Shown: positions 8,344-16,275 of the stretch, piece after piece | Layout: every line of letters starts with the position of its first letter | Numbering within the stretch: the stretch's first letter is position 1 | NCBI GenBank assembly: GCA_001799675.1 | Contig: MGTX01000033.1 | Location: forward strand, 1 to 43,208 | DNA from: Elusimicrobia bacterium GWA2_66_18 | GTDB taxonomy: Bacteria; Elusimicrobiota; Elusimicrobia; UBA1565; UBA9628 | Direction of reading: 5' to 3' | DNA length: 43,208 nt | The notes under the pieces: generated by a model | Told to the model about the DNA's origin: nothing | Seen by the model: only the letters and a program-made list of their open reading frames with translations | Database searches by the model: none | Program-made: the position numbers and the translations under genes

Positions 8344-9828
8344 CTAGGCCGGAGATTTCTCCAGAGCCCGCTGAGACGGCAAGCCGTTCAAGCTGAAGAA
8401 CATCCCTTCCGGCGCCTTGCCGTCCTCGAACTCCGTGGACGGATAGGACTTGGGCGGCATCATCATTGTTGCGGCCAGGCCGACCAGAGCCAGACCTCCC
8501 CCGATCATGATGTATGGGCTGACCCCGCCCATCATCCCCGTCCCTCCCTTGAACGCTGTAGTGGAGCCTGGGGTTGTTGTTGAGGGTGTGCCTGAAGTTG
8601 AGGCCATGCCCGCCACCATGCCGGCAAGGACGAGGCCCGCGCCGGCGGCCGCGAGCACCCCGCCTTGCAGGGTCTGACCGTAGGATCCGCCGGCGATCTC
8701 GGCGCCCAGGCCGATGACGACCGCACCCATGGCCGCGACAACGAAGCCTATGATCTTGGAGATCATGGGATTGACTTTGGCGATCAGGCTCGCCGCGACA
8801 AGAAGGAGAGCCGCGACGCCTATGATGATCTGCGCCGTCAGGATCTCGTTCTCATAGGGAGTGACGTCCTTGGTCTCGGGTTCGGGAGGGGCCTCAGACT
8901 CATTGGTATCCTTGCTCGTTGTCGCGGCCATGCTCTTTTGCTGGGAGGCGCCTATGCCCGTGCCATCCGTGCCGATGGCGTTGGAGTCGCCGATGGCGCC
9001 GCCCGTGTTGGCCGCGGAACCGTCGTAGGTCTTGCCGCCGGCCGCGCTGGACGCAGCGCCGCGGTTTTCTCCCTTGACTGCCATGGCCTGGCGTATGGCC
9101 CCGCTGCTTCGGCCCGCGCGCGCGGCGACGCTGCGCCCGCCCGTGACGGCCGAGCCCCGGCCCCCGGCCATGGCCCCCGGCTGGCCGCCCTTGGCGGCCG
9201 AGACGAGCGCCGAGGCGTCGAGGGCGCCCTTGGGCGCGGCGCTCCCGCTGACCGCGACGGCGCCGGCGCCGAAATTCTTGCTCAGTTCGCCGAATTTCTT
9301 GCCCAAGTTGGGCAGGGGCTTTGAGGCCGAGGCGTCGGCGTGGGCGGAACCGGCGCCCGAAGCCGCGGCGTCGGCCGAGGCGGCGGCGCCGGCCGAGGCC
9401 GCATCCGCCGGATTCTGCGCGCCCGCCGGCGCGTTTTCCTTAAAGGCGCCGGAATTGGCCTTTGCGAAGAAATCGAGGGAGGCGGAGTTGCCGTCCTTGC
9501 CGTCGGCGGCCTTGGAGTCCGAGGCCGCTTCCTTGGGCTTGGGCTGGAATATGGACAGGTTGCCGCCGGCTTGGTCGGAATCGCCGGGGCCGAAGAGCTT
9601 GTAGCCGACCATGCCGATGCCGCCGGCCAAAGTGGTGCCCGCCAGGACCAGGGCGAGCAGGCCGGCCTTGGTGGCGAGCAGGCCGCCGCCGTCCGTCGTG
9701 AAGGCGCCGAGGCCCGCGCCGGAGCGGCCGCCCGCGAACAAGCCGGAGAGGATGCCGGCCCTCTTCCTCTCCTGCGGCTCTTTGTTGACTTCGGGACGGA
9801 TGTCGGGAATCGGGGGTTTCTGGTCCAT
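8344..9828 (-). CDS. Low-complexity membrane protein (family member 2)
   Basis: 494 residues, with a strong ribosome-binding site (AGGAGGAG) just upstream of the ATG. The proline-containing N-terminus ends in a basic cluster (KEPQERKRAGILSG). A Gly-rich stretch and one TM helix (~52-75) follow, then an Ala/Ser/Gly/Lys-rich linker with the basic motif SSGAIRQAMAVKGENRG and a 'KTYDGSAAN' element. Four hydrophobic helices lie between about residue 325 and 480, the last preceded by a Thr/Ser/Pro spacer. Its start is nine bases after the upstream gene's stop. Probably an inner-membrane protein with most of the linker outside the cytoplasm. No recognised domain; family relationship with 6807-8240 inferred from layout and motifs. 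Confidence 0.82.
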   Translation of the reverse strand: MDQKPPIPDIRPEVNKEPQERKRAGILSGLFAGGRSGAGLGAFTTDGGGLLATKAGLLALVLAGTTLAGGIGMVGYKLFGPGDSDQAGGNLSIFQPKPKEAASDSKAADGKDGNSASLDFFAKANSGAFKENAPAGAQNPADAASAGAAASADAAASGAGSAHADASASKPLPNLGKKFGELSKNFGAGAVAVSGSAAPKGALDASALVSAAKGGQPGAMAGGRGSAVTGGRSVAARAGRSSGAIRQAMAVKGENRGAASSAAGGKTYDGSAANTGGAIGDSNAIGTDGTGIGASQQKSMAATTSKDTNESEAPPEPETKDVTPYENEILTAQIIIGVAALLLVAASLIAKVNPMISKIIGFVVAAMGAVVIGLGAEIAGGSYGQTLQGGVLAAAGAGLVLAGMVAGMASTSGTPSTTTPGSTTAFKGGTGMMGGVSPYIMIGGGLALVGLAATMMMPPKSYPSTEFEDGKAPEGMFFSLNGLPSQRALEKSPA

Positions 9829-9837
9829 GAACTCCTC

Positions 9838-10929
9838 CTACAAACCGCTGAGGCTCCGGCTTAAATTCTGTTGCTTCTTCTGCTGTTGTTCCTCTTGTTG
9901 TCTGGCCTGCTGTTGCTGCTGCATCTGCATCATCATGCCGGCGGCTATCTGGCCGACCGCGCCGGGAAGAACGCCCGCCAGGACCACGCCCATGATCATG
10001 GTTCCCATCTGCTGGGCCATGGCGCTGGAATCGTCGCCGCCGGCCGCGGCCTCGCTGGTGGGCGGCGCCTTGATCTCTTTGCTGGAAAGCTCGGGAACGC
10101 CGGTCTTGAGGTTGGCGGGGGCCTCGTCGAGACCGGCGTAGAGACCGACGCCCGCCTTGCCGTCGGCCCCCGCGCCGATGCCGTCGCGGGCCTTGGCGCC
10201 GTCAAAAACCCGGCTCAGAGCGCCGACCGAGGCGTCGCCGCCGCGCAGGGAGGCGGCCTGCGTCGCCCCCGAGGCGGCCTTGCGCAGGGCGGCGGCGGCG
10301 CCTGAGGCGCCCTCGACGCGACCATCGTCGCGCAAGCCCCGGGTGGAGCTCAAGGCGATCTGGGAGGAGCGCGTGCCGAAGGCGCTCGCAGCGCCCGACG
10401 CCGAGGCGCCGAAGCCCCCGGAGGAGTCGCCCAGGCCGGAGAGGACGCCGCCGGCGAGCTTCGGAGAGGTGAAGCCGCGCCGGGCCTTCTCGCCGCCCCA
10501 GCCGCCGGCGTCCTTCTTGTCGCCCACGCTCTTGAGGGCCTGGGCCAGGCTCGTTTCAGCCCCCGGAGCGCCGGCAGGCGCGGACGCGGGGGCTTGCGAT
10601 TCCGGCGCGGCCGAGTAGAGCATGGAGGAAGTCGAGTCCTCGGCGCTCTTTTTCCTATATGAGCCGCCCATCGAGAGGTCAAGGGGCGAACCGGGCGCTC
10701 CGGCAGGGCCGATGGCGGCGTCCAGGTTCTGCTCGGCGCCGGCGTCCGCGGCGGTATGGCTCGTGTCGACGCGCCCGGAGCCGACTGAGGTCCCCATCAG
10801 GGGCAGGCAAAGCCACATCCCCGTCAGGCCGAAGAGCGCCAGGATGGCCCACCAGAACTTCTTATAAGGATCGTCGGCGGCAACCACGCGAACGGACCGC
10901 GGCGAAACGGGGGTTAATTGGACGATCAT
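9838..10929 (-). CDS. Low-complexity membrane protein (family member 1, first in operon)
   Basis: 363 residues from the ATG at 10929. A longer frame to 10971 would begin inside the promoter and is rejected. A short cytoplasmic segment ending in DDPYKKFWWAILALFGL leads into a TM helix (~28-48). An Ala/Gly/Ser-rich linker has a basic motif TRSSQIALSSTRGLR, a 'VFDGAK' element and a conserved-looking KTGVPELSSKEIK stretch. One C-terminal hydrophobic helix (MGVVLAGVLPGAVGQIAAG) follows, with a Gln-rich tail. It is the first gene after the FtsH-like gene and has its own promoter with a very short leader (about 6-7 bases). Function unknown; the architecture groups it with the five genes that follow. 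Confidence 0.8.
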   Translation of the reverse strand: MIVQLTPVSPRSVRVVAADDPYKKFWWAILALFGLTGMWLCLPLMGTSVGSGRVDTSHTAADAGAEQNLDAAIGPAGAPGSPLDLSMGGSYRKKSAEDSTSSMLYSAAPESQAPASAPAGAPGAETSLAQALKSVGDKKDAGGWGGEKARRGFTSPKLAGGVLSGLGDSSGGFGASASGAASAFGTRSSQIALSSTRGLRDDGRVEGASGAAAALRKAASGATQAASLRGGDASVGALSRVFDGAKARDGIGAGADGKAGVGLYAGLDEAPANLKTGVPELSSKEIKAPPTSEAAAGGDDSSAMAQQMGTMIMGVVLAGVLPGAVGQIAAGMMMQMQQQQQARQQEEQQQKKQQNLSRSLSGL

Positions 10930-10942
10930 AGGCCTCGCCCGA

Positions 10943-10971
10943 AGTGTAGCCCCCCCGCGGGGATTTATCAA
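10943..10971 (-). promoter_or_regulatory. Sigma-70-type promoter P1 of the low-complexity operon
   Basis: Minus strand TTGATA (10971-10966), a 17-base spacer ending GGGGGGGC, and TACACT (10948-10943). Core, spacer length and the G-run before the -10 box match promoter P2 at 8269-8297. The -10 box lies 13 bases before the start codon at 10929. Confidence 0.82.
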
Positions 10972-10986
10972 GTGAAGGCCTTTCTT

Positions 10987-11001
10987 TTACCGTGTTTTTA
11001 C
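10987..11001 (-). promoter_or_regulatory. Upstream element of promoter P1
   Basis: The + strand reads TTACCGTGTTTTTAC, matching 8313-8327 at 12 of 15 positions with only the central three bases different. It is placed the same 15 bases upstream of the -35 box. Confidence 0.6.
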
Positions 11002-11043
11002 CCGGCAGACCCGAGCGCGGCCGCGGCCGGCGAGGTGGTGAGG

Positions 11044-12750
11044 TCAGGAAACCGGCGGACGGCCGGCGTTGGAAAGGCTGGCCGGGATGGGCAGCGGGTC
11101 GGGAGAGGTCAGGGAACTGGCCAGGGGCCCCGTGGCCAGCGAGCGCGCCGGCTTGCCGTATTCGGCGAAGATCGTCTCGATCTCGTCGTAGTCCAGCTCC
11201 TCGCGCTTGAGCAGCTCCGCGGCGAAGCGATCCAGGATGATCTCCTCGGCCTTGAGGATCTGCTCGACCTCCCGGATGGCGCGGTGCAGGAGCTTCTGGG
11301 TCTCGTCGTTGAGCTTCTTTTTGAGGTCGTCGGAGAGTTGGTGCTCGGGGATCCGGGTGAAGTCGCCGACCAAGCCGCTCTCGCCCATGCCCAGCTTCCA
11401 GACCATCTCGTGGGCCTGGGTCATCGCGGCGGAGAAGTCGGAGCTCACGCCCTGGGTGCTGGTCTTGAACTTCAAGCGCTCCGCGGCGTAGCCGCCGAGG
11501 CAGGACTTAATGCTCGCGAAGATCGAGTCGACGTCGTAAGAGTGGATCTCCTCGCGGGGCGTGTAGTGGACCACGCCCAGCACGTCGCCGCGCTCGATGA
11601 TGGAGGCCTTGAAGACGTCGTGCAGGGGATGGCAGAGGTAGGTGACGATCAGGTGGCCCGCCTCGTGATAGGCGGTCATCTGGCGCTCCTTGGCGGTCAT
11701 GCTGAGGCGGTGCGCCACGCCCAGCTCGATGCGCTCGATGGCCGCGGAGACGTCCTTGTAGGCGACGACCTCGCGGCGGTCGCGCGCCGCGATGAGGGCG
11801 GCCTCCTTGAGGATGTTCTCGATCTGGGCCGGAGACTTCATGATGGCCTTGCGCGCCAGCCGCGCCATGTCCACCAGCGGGTCCACCTTCATCTTCTTGG
11901 CGTAGTACTCGAAGATCTGCTGGCGCTCCTGGAGGTTGGGCAGGCTGATGCGGATCTTGCGGTCGAAGCGTCCGGGCCGAGTCAGCGCGGGGTCCAGGAC
12001 CTGCTCGGCCATGTTCATGGCCCCGATGACGACGACCTGCGCGTCGGTGTCGGTCACGCCGTCCATCTCCACGAGGAGCTGGTTGAGGGTGGAATTGCCC
12101 TCTTGGCCCCCGCCGAAGGCGTCGTAGACGACGCGCGTACGGCCCAGGACCTCGATCTCGTCGATGAAGATGATGCAGGCGCCGTAGGCCTTGGCGTACT
12201 GGCGGGCCTGGCTGAAGAGCTTGCGCACGCGCGCGGCGCCCACCCCGACGAAGATCTCGACGAACTCGGAGCCGGAGGTGGAGAGGAAGGGGACTTGCGC
12301 CTCGGTGGCGATGGCCTTGGCGAGCATCGTCTTGCCGCAGCCGGGAGGGCCCACCATGAGCAGGCCGTGGAGTATCTTGCCTCCCACGCGTTTGAGCATC
12401 GCGCGGTCCTTCAGGAGCTGGACGACCTCCCAGGCCTCGCGCTTGGCCTCCTCGTTGCCCACCACGTCGCAAAAGCGGACCTGGACCATCGCCATGTTGA
12501 TCTTCGACTTCCTGAAGGTGGCGAATCCTCCGCCGTACTGGAGGAGGTAGAGGAAGCTGACGAAGACGAGCGTCTGGAGGATGCCCCACGGCAGGGACGC
12601 GACGTTGATGCCGATGATATAGCGCCGCACGCTCTCCTCCATCCCCGACATGTACCAGATGGGGATGACGATGGAAATGATGATGCCGATGACGATGACG
12701 ATCGGCACCCACCAGCGCTGCCAGAAGAGCCGTATCTTGGCCCAGAACAT
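11044..12750 (-). CDS. Divergent FtsH-type membrane AAA+ zinc protease
   Basis: 568 residues. Two TM helices (~14-34 and ~55-72) enclose an extracytoplasmic loop of only about 20 residues, much shorter than the usual FtsH periplasmic domain. The AAA+ module has Walker A GPPGCGKT (134-141), the pore motif region FVEIFVGVGA (163-172), Walker B IIFIDE (193-198) and the second region of homology ending DPALTRPGRFDRK. The protease domain keeps HEAGH (362-366) and an Asp at 438 (SSDFSAA) fitting the third zinc ligand, so it should be an active ATP-dependent metalloprotease of the inner membrane. It sits between a TadE-like gene (11 bases upstream) and the low-complexity operon, which suggests a dedicated role in quality control or processing there (inference). 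Probably a paralogue of a housekeeping FtsH encoded elsewhere. Confidence 0.92.
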   Translation of the reverse strand: MFWAKIRLFWQRWWVPIVIVIGIIISIVIPIWYMSGMEESVRRYIIGINVASLPWGILQTLVFVSFLYLLQYGGGFATFRKSKINMAMVQVRFCDVVGNEEAKREAWEVVQLLKDRAMLKRVGGKILHGLLMVGPPGCGKTMLAKAIATEAQVPFLSTSGSEFVEIFVGVGAARVRKLFSQARQYAKAYGACIIFIDEIEVLGRTRVVYDAFGGGQEGNSTLNQLLVEMDGVTDTDAQVVVIGAMNMAEQVLDPALTRPGRFDRKIRISLPNLQERQQIFEYYAKKMKVDPLVDMARLARKAIMKSPAQIENILKEAALIAARDRREVVAYKDVSAAIERIELGVAHRLSMTAKERQMTAYHEAGHLIVTYLCHPLHDVFKASIIERGDVLGVVHYTPREEIHSYDVDSIFASIKSCLGGYAAERLKFKTSTQGVSSDFSAAMTQAHEMVWKLGMGESGLVGDFTRIPEHQLSDDLKKKLNDETQKLLHRAIREVEQILKAEEIILDRFAAELLKREELDYDEIETIFAEYGKPARSLATGPLASSLTSPDPLPIPASLSNAGRPPVS

Positions 12751-12761
12751 GCCTCAGTATA

Positions 12762-13280
12762 TCAGTTCTGCAGGCCGGGCAGGATGAAGGCGATGGGCCG
12801 ATCTCGGTTGGGGACGTACTTGGTGGACTCGAAGACGAAACCCGTCGTCTTGTAGAACGGCATGTCCAGCGGACGGGTGCAGGCGGTGACGGTCACGACG
12901 TTCCAGACCTGGGTGCGCTGGACGCTGACGCCGGGCTGCTTGCCGTTCTTGCAGGAGGAGGTCAAGTCCAGGAAGTTCCCGGTGCTGTAGGAGCTTTTTT
13001 GGCCGCTCCCCCAATCCAGGGTGCCGGAAAGCGATCCATACCCCAGATAATCCTTCACCTTTTTCTCGATGTCGAGGCGAAGGGTGTCTTTATCCCAGCT
13101 CTCGAATTTCGCGTTGCGGTGGCTCTCGAGCTGCCAGCGCCGCGCCGCGTAGAAGGAAGCGATCTCGATCTTCTGGACCAGGATGAGGAGGGCGAAAACC
13201 TTGACGAAGGCGAACAGGAAGAACATGAAGAGCGGGAAGAGCAGGACCGTCTCCGTCATCGCCTGCCCCTTTCGACTCAT
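12762..13280 (-). CDS. TadE-like pseudopilin
   Basis: 172 residues. The short basic N-terminus MSRKGQAMTETVLLFPLF has the class IVb prepilin pattern: G|Q-x-x-x-E followed by a hydrophobic helix (~10-38). The remaining extracytoplasmic part has two Cys (SSCKNG, VTACTR). TadE-family proteins are minor pseudopilins of Tad systems, processed by the prepilin peptidase TadV/CpaA. The ATG overlaps the upstream TadG-like stop as ATGA, which fixes the start and rules out the longer open frame that continues upstream. It ends 11 bases before the FtsH-like gene. Confidence 0.85.
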   Translation of the reverse strand: MSRKGQAMTETVLLFPLFMFFLFAFVKVFALLILVQKIEIASFYAARRWQLESHRNAKFESWDKDTLRLDIEKKVKDYLGYGSLSGTLDWGSGQKSSYSTGNFLDLTSSCKNGKQPGVSVQRTQVWNVVTVTACTRPLDMPFYKTTGFVFESTKYVPNRDRPIAFILPGLQN

Positions 13281-14401
13281 GGGAACTGCCTCACCTGGAA
13301 CTTGGGAGTCGGATCGGGCCAGACGGCGGGCTTCGTCGTGAGGTCGCCCCTCAGGGAGATGGTCGTGTGCAGTTCGGGACGCCCCGCCGTGAAGGCCTCC
13401 GACATGGCGGTGAAGTTCACGTTCCAGTAGTTCTTCGAGGGCACGGCCCAGGTCATGGAGAGAGGAATTCCGGGATAACCGCTGCCGCCGTCTTCCTGCA
13501 GCGTCTTGATGGCGTTGGCGTCCACCCACATGATCTGGAAGAGGCCCGAAGAGCATCCCGCCGAGGTCTGGAGCGTGACGGCAGGGTCCGTGCATTCCGG
13601 ACGGTAGGGCTGGATGCCGGTGCCGCCCAGGTGCCTGTTGCCGCAATAGGTGAGCTGCTGCTGGCAGATGGGCTTGACGACCGCGCTCGAATCGAAAGCG
13701 GGGACCTTGCTGCGAAAGCTGTTGACGAGAGCGTCGGCGTCGGCCATGGAGTCGCCGGTGTTGAGCCAGTATGACTTCTTCATGAAGCTATGGTCGGCGG
13801 ACAGCCGCTTGAGCACCGAGTACTGGGCGTCCTCGACCGAGCCGAGCAGGGAATAGATTTGGAAGTAGAGCTTGTAGATCTCGACGGCGAGATCGAGCGG
13901 ATGCCAGTACTTAAAAGCGTTGTCGAGGGTAAAGAGCTTCAGCGGCTCCGGGAGCGTGGGCGGGCCGTCGTTCTTGCCGGCGCCGGCCCCGCCGTAGCGT
14001 ATCTGCCACTGGCTGGTCGGCAGCGTGGTCTCGGCCGTGTGGCTGCCCGAGGGATACGCGCCGCCCTCATGCGGGAAAACCCCGTTCGCGTAAAGGATGG
14101 AGGCGTAGGTGACCTTCTCGCAGTTCTCGACCTTGCCTTCGCACTCGGCCATGAAGTCGCCGTAGCCCTCGTCGAAGATGCGCATAGGGAAGGCGCCGTT
14201 GACGTAGGCCGTGCGGTTGAGGAAGTCGGAGTAATTCGTCATCTCGACGAAGGCGGCCGCGTCCATCGCGAACTGGTGGCGGATCTTCTCGCGGGAGAGT
14301 TTCGCCGTCTCGTAGATGAGATAGACGAAGAGCATGAGCGTGGGGAAGATCAGCATCGCGGGGATGACGATCTGGCCCGCGCGCGAGCGCAGAAGCCTCA
14401 T
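13277..14401 (-). CDS. TadG-like pilus-assembly protein
   Basis: 374 residues. The N-terminus MRLLRSRAGQIVIPAMLIFP is a TadG/TadE-type anchor: basic residues, G|Q site, then a hydrophobic helix of about 20 residues. The helical segment AKLSREKIRHQFAMDAAA, typical of the region after the TadG anchor, follows. The rest is a periplasmic domain of about 320 residues with several Cys and many aromatic residues and no von Willebrand motif that I can see. It differs from classical TadG in lacking an obvious MIDAS motif. It heads a three-gene unit (TadG-like, TadE-like, FtsH-like). No ribosome-binding site precedes the ATG, and the -10 box of its promoter is only six bases away, pointing to a leaderless mRNA. 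Confidence 0.8.
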   Translation of the reverse strand: MRLLRSRAGQIVIPAMLIFPTLMLFVYLIYETAKLSREKIRHQFAMDAAAFVEMTNYSDFLNRTAYVNGAFPMRIFDEGYGDFMAECEGKVENCEKVTYASILYANGVFPHEGGAYPSGSHTAETTLPTSQWQIRYGGAGAGKNDGPPTLPEPLKLFTLDNAFKYWHPLDLAVEIYKLYFQIYSLLGSVEDAQYSVLKRLSADHSFMKKSYWLNTGDSMADADALVNSFRSKVPAFDSSAVVKPICQQQLTYCGNRHLGGTGIQPYRPECTDPAVTLQTSAGCSSGLFQIMWVDANAIKTLQEDGGSGYPGIPLSMTWAVPSKNYWNVNFTAMSEAFTAGRPELHTTISLRGDLTTKPAVWPDPTPKFQVRQFP

Positions 14402-14407
14402 GAGGGC

Positions 14408-14436
14408 ATTATGCCCCCCCGCCGGCTGAAATTCAA
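14408..14436 (-). promoter_or_regulatory. Promoter of the TadG-TadE-FtsH unit, likely leaderless
   Basis: Minus strand TTGAAT (14436-14431), a 17-base spacer and CATAAT (14413-14408), then six bases to the ATG at 14401. A normal start seven bases after the -10 box falls on the A of the ATG. Confidence 0.75.
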
Positions 14437-14447
14437 GGCCGGAAAGA

Positions 14448-15491
14448 TTAAATCGCGCCGAGGAAGTCGCCGCTGGCTTGGCTGAAGACGTGCTGGGAGG
14501 TCTCGATGTCGAAGCTGGCCATGACCAAACTGCTCGGAACTCCTTTCACGAGCCGGTGGGCGCGGAGCTGGTAGGTGGTGGAGAATATCTCGCCGCGCAC
14601 GTGCTCGACCTCGACCCACAGGCCGCGCTCGCCCCAGGGCTTCAAGGTCTCGGCGACGGCTTGCGCGTAGCGCGCGTAGTCCTCGTCGCTCATGCGCACC
14701 GTGACGCCCATGTTGTAGAGGAGCAGCCCCGCGTCCGGGTCGTCGGCGGGGATGTTCTTGGCCACGAAGGCGGGGGCCTTCTCGGGCGCGCAGGCGACGC
14801 ACTGGAGGAAGTTGGCCTCGTCCTGGGAGCGCTTCAAGACGACGTCGACGGCGTCGTCGAGCTCGCGGATGGCGGGCAGGCTGTCGGGCCAAATGCCGGC
14901 CGTCAGCCAGCGGCGCGAGGCGATGTCGGTCAGGTCCAGGGGCTGGGGGTCCAGGCCCACGCGCGCCGCGATCAGGCTCGAGTCGAAGCCCTTCGGCTTG
15001 AGCGCCGCGTCGGCCGCCAAGTTGAGCCCCGCGCCCGCGTTGACCTCGACGAGATAGTAGGGCAGGCCGCGCCGCTGAAAGAAAAGCATGGCCGGGCTGA
15101 TCCAGAGGATGGAGCGTGCCGCGACATAAGTGCGCCGGTGCCGGTCGCGGAGGTTCTCCAGGAAGGAATCCGGCGGCGCGGCCAAAAACCGGGACAGCGC
15201 GGGGCCGGGGTCGGCCTCTGCCGTCCCGCCGCATGACGGGAAATACGCCGCGAGCGGGCAGTCGGCGTCGTTGAGGGCCTCGAAGTGGAGGGCGGTGAGA
15301 TAGAGGCTCCAGGCCTCGTTCCAGGCCACGAAGCGCCTTTTCTGCCAGGCCTTGGCGAGGAGCTTCCACCAGGGCGGCTCCGCGCGCTTGAGGGCGTCGG
15401 CGGTCCAACGCAGGACCCCCGAGGTGACGGCAAGACCCGCGGCCTGGGAGGCCCCGCGTTCGAGCTGTGCGGCGAACTCCTCTCGTGTCAC
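14448..15491 (-). CDS. DUF2332 family protein
   Basis: 347 residues from the GTG at 15491. No ATG or better start lies between this and the upstream stop at 15515, and translation further upstream would overlap the regulator in another frame. The conserved core matches DUF2332: a PLAAYFPS motif near residue 80, an 'ILWISPAMLFF' helix and the LVEVNAGAGLNLAAD signature, which resembles a Rossmann-type nucleotide-binding loop of class I methyltransferases. The family has no established reaction. The protein has no signal peptide and is probably cytoplasmic. It follows the NarL-type regulator by 23 bases and may share its transcript; a functional link is not otherwise evident. Confidence 0.78.
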   Translation of the reverse strand: MTREEFAAQLERGASQAAGLAVTSGVLRWTADALKRAEPPWWKLLAKAWQKRRFVAWNEAWSLYLTALHFEALNDADCPLAAYFPSCGGTAEADPGPALSRFLAAPPDSFLENLRDRHRRTYVAARSILWISPAMLFFQRRGLPYYLVEVNAGAGLNLAADAALKPKGFDSSLIAARVGLDPQPLDLTDIASRRWLTAGIWPDSLPAIRELDDAVDVVLKRSQDEANFLQCVACAPEKAPAFVAKNIPADDPDAGLLLYNMGVTVRMSDEDYARYAQAVAETLKPWGERGLWVEVEHVRGEIFSTTYQLRAHRLVKGVPSSLVMASFDIETSQHVFSQASGDFLGAI

Positions 15492-15514
15492 GTATGCCGG
15501 GCCCGTCGCAAGCC

Positions 15515-16198
15515 TCAGTTCGGCTCTTCCGGGGAGATCAGACCCATCTCTATGCCCTTGACGACGGCCTCGGTCCGGTTGCTGACCTCGAGCTTCTGGA
15601 AGATCGCGTTGAGGTGATTCTTGATGGTCTTGACCGAGCACGCCATCTTGGCCGCGATCTCCTTGTTCGCCATCCCCGAGCCGAGAAAAACGAGCACGCG
15701 GATCTCCGTCTTCGTGAGGGCGACGGGAGATCTTCCGTCCCCGCTGGACATCTGGCGCAGGCCCTGGAGGAGCTTGCCCATGACCTGCTGGGGGATCATC
15801 ACGCCGTCGTTGGCGAAGGCCTTGAGGGCGTTGACGAGCTCGGCGGCGGGCAGCATCTTCGAGAGGTAGCCGTTGGCTCCGGCCTGGATGGACTCCATGA
15901 CGTGAGCCTCATCCTCGTAAGACGACAGGATGAGGACGTTCGTGTTCGGACACTCCTTGCGGATCTGGCGGGTCGCCGAGACGCCGTCGAGATGAGGGAG
16001 CTTGATGTCCATGAGGATGACGTCGGGCTTGAGCTTCTTGGCCAGGCGGACGACCTCAATGCCGTCGGCGGCCTCTCCGATCACCTCGATAAGCTTCTCG
16101 TTGTCCAACAGATCCTTGATGCCCTCACGGAAGAGCGTCTGGTCGTCGGCGATGAGGACCCTCACTTTCTTCTTGGGCGCAGCCTTGGTCGCAGCCAT
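15515..16198 (-). CDS. NarL/FixJ-type response regulator
   Basis: 227 residues from the ATG at 16198 (AGGAGGAG eight bases upstream; an earlier in-frame ATG at 16234 is rejected). The receiver domain (~11-130) has the acidic pair ADDQ, phosphoacceptor Asp64 in ILMDIKLP and a conserved Lys in YLSK. A linker leads to a LuxR-type helix-turn-helix (~155-215) with LTKTEIRVLVFL and ANKEIAAKMACSVKTIKNHL. A complete, probably phosphorylation-dependent transcription factor. It has its own promoter and follows directly after the Tad operon's receiver-kinase genes, which are candidate partners. Confidence 0.93.
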   Translation of the reverse strand: MAATKAAPKKKVRVLIADDQTLFREGIKDLLDNEKLIEVIGEAADGIEVVRLAKKLKPDVILMDIKLPHLDGVSATRQIRKECPNTNVLILSSYEDEAHVMESIQAGANGYLSKMLPAAELVNALKAFANDGVMIPQQVMGKLLQGLRQMSSGDGRSPVALTKTEIRVLVFLGSGMANKEIAAKMACSVKTIKNHLNAIFQKLEVSNRTEAVVKGIEMGLISPEEPN

Positions 16199-16246
16199 GC
16201 GATTTCTCCTCCTCGATTCTGCCGAGTCTAGCAAAAAGACTCGTTA

Positions 16247-16275
16247 TTAATAGCGGCGTTTCCGGTTCTTGTCAA
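16247..16275 (-). promoter_or_regulatory. Sigma-70-type promoter of the NarL-type regulator
   Basis: Minus strand TTGACA (16275-16270), a 17-base spacer and TATTAA (16252-16247). The leader to the ATG at 16198 is about 40 bases. The -35 box overlaps the last bases before the stop region of the upstream kinase gene. Confidence 0.78.

Noticed and set aside
11002..11043. GC-rich self-complementary stretch after the FtsH-like gene as a terminator
   Set aside because: CCGCGGCCGCG-type sequence is common at this GC content, and no T-run follows on the minus strand before the next promoter.
10918..12855. + strand frame of 645 residues
   Set aside because: Lies opposite the FtsH-like protease, which has all family motifs; no motif or initiation signal on the + strand.
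13277..14401. Classical TadG with von Willebrand factor A domain
   Set aside because: The N-terminal anchor fits, but no DxSxS metal-site motif is visible in the periplasmic part, so only 'TadG-like' is claimed.
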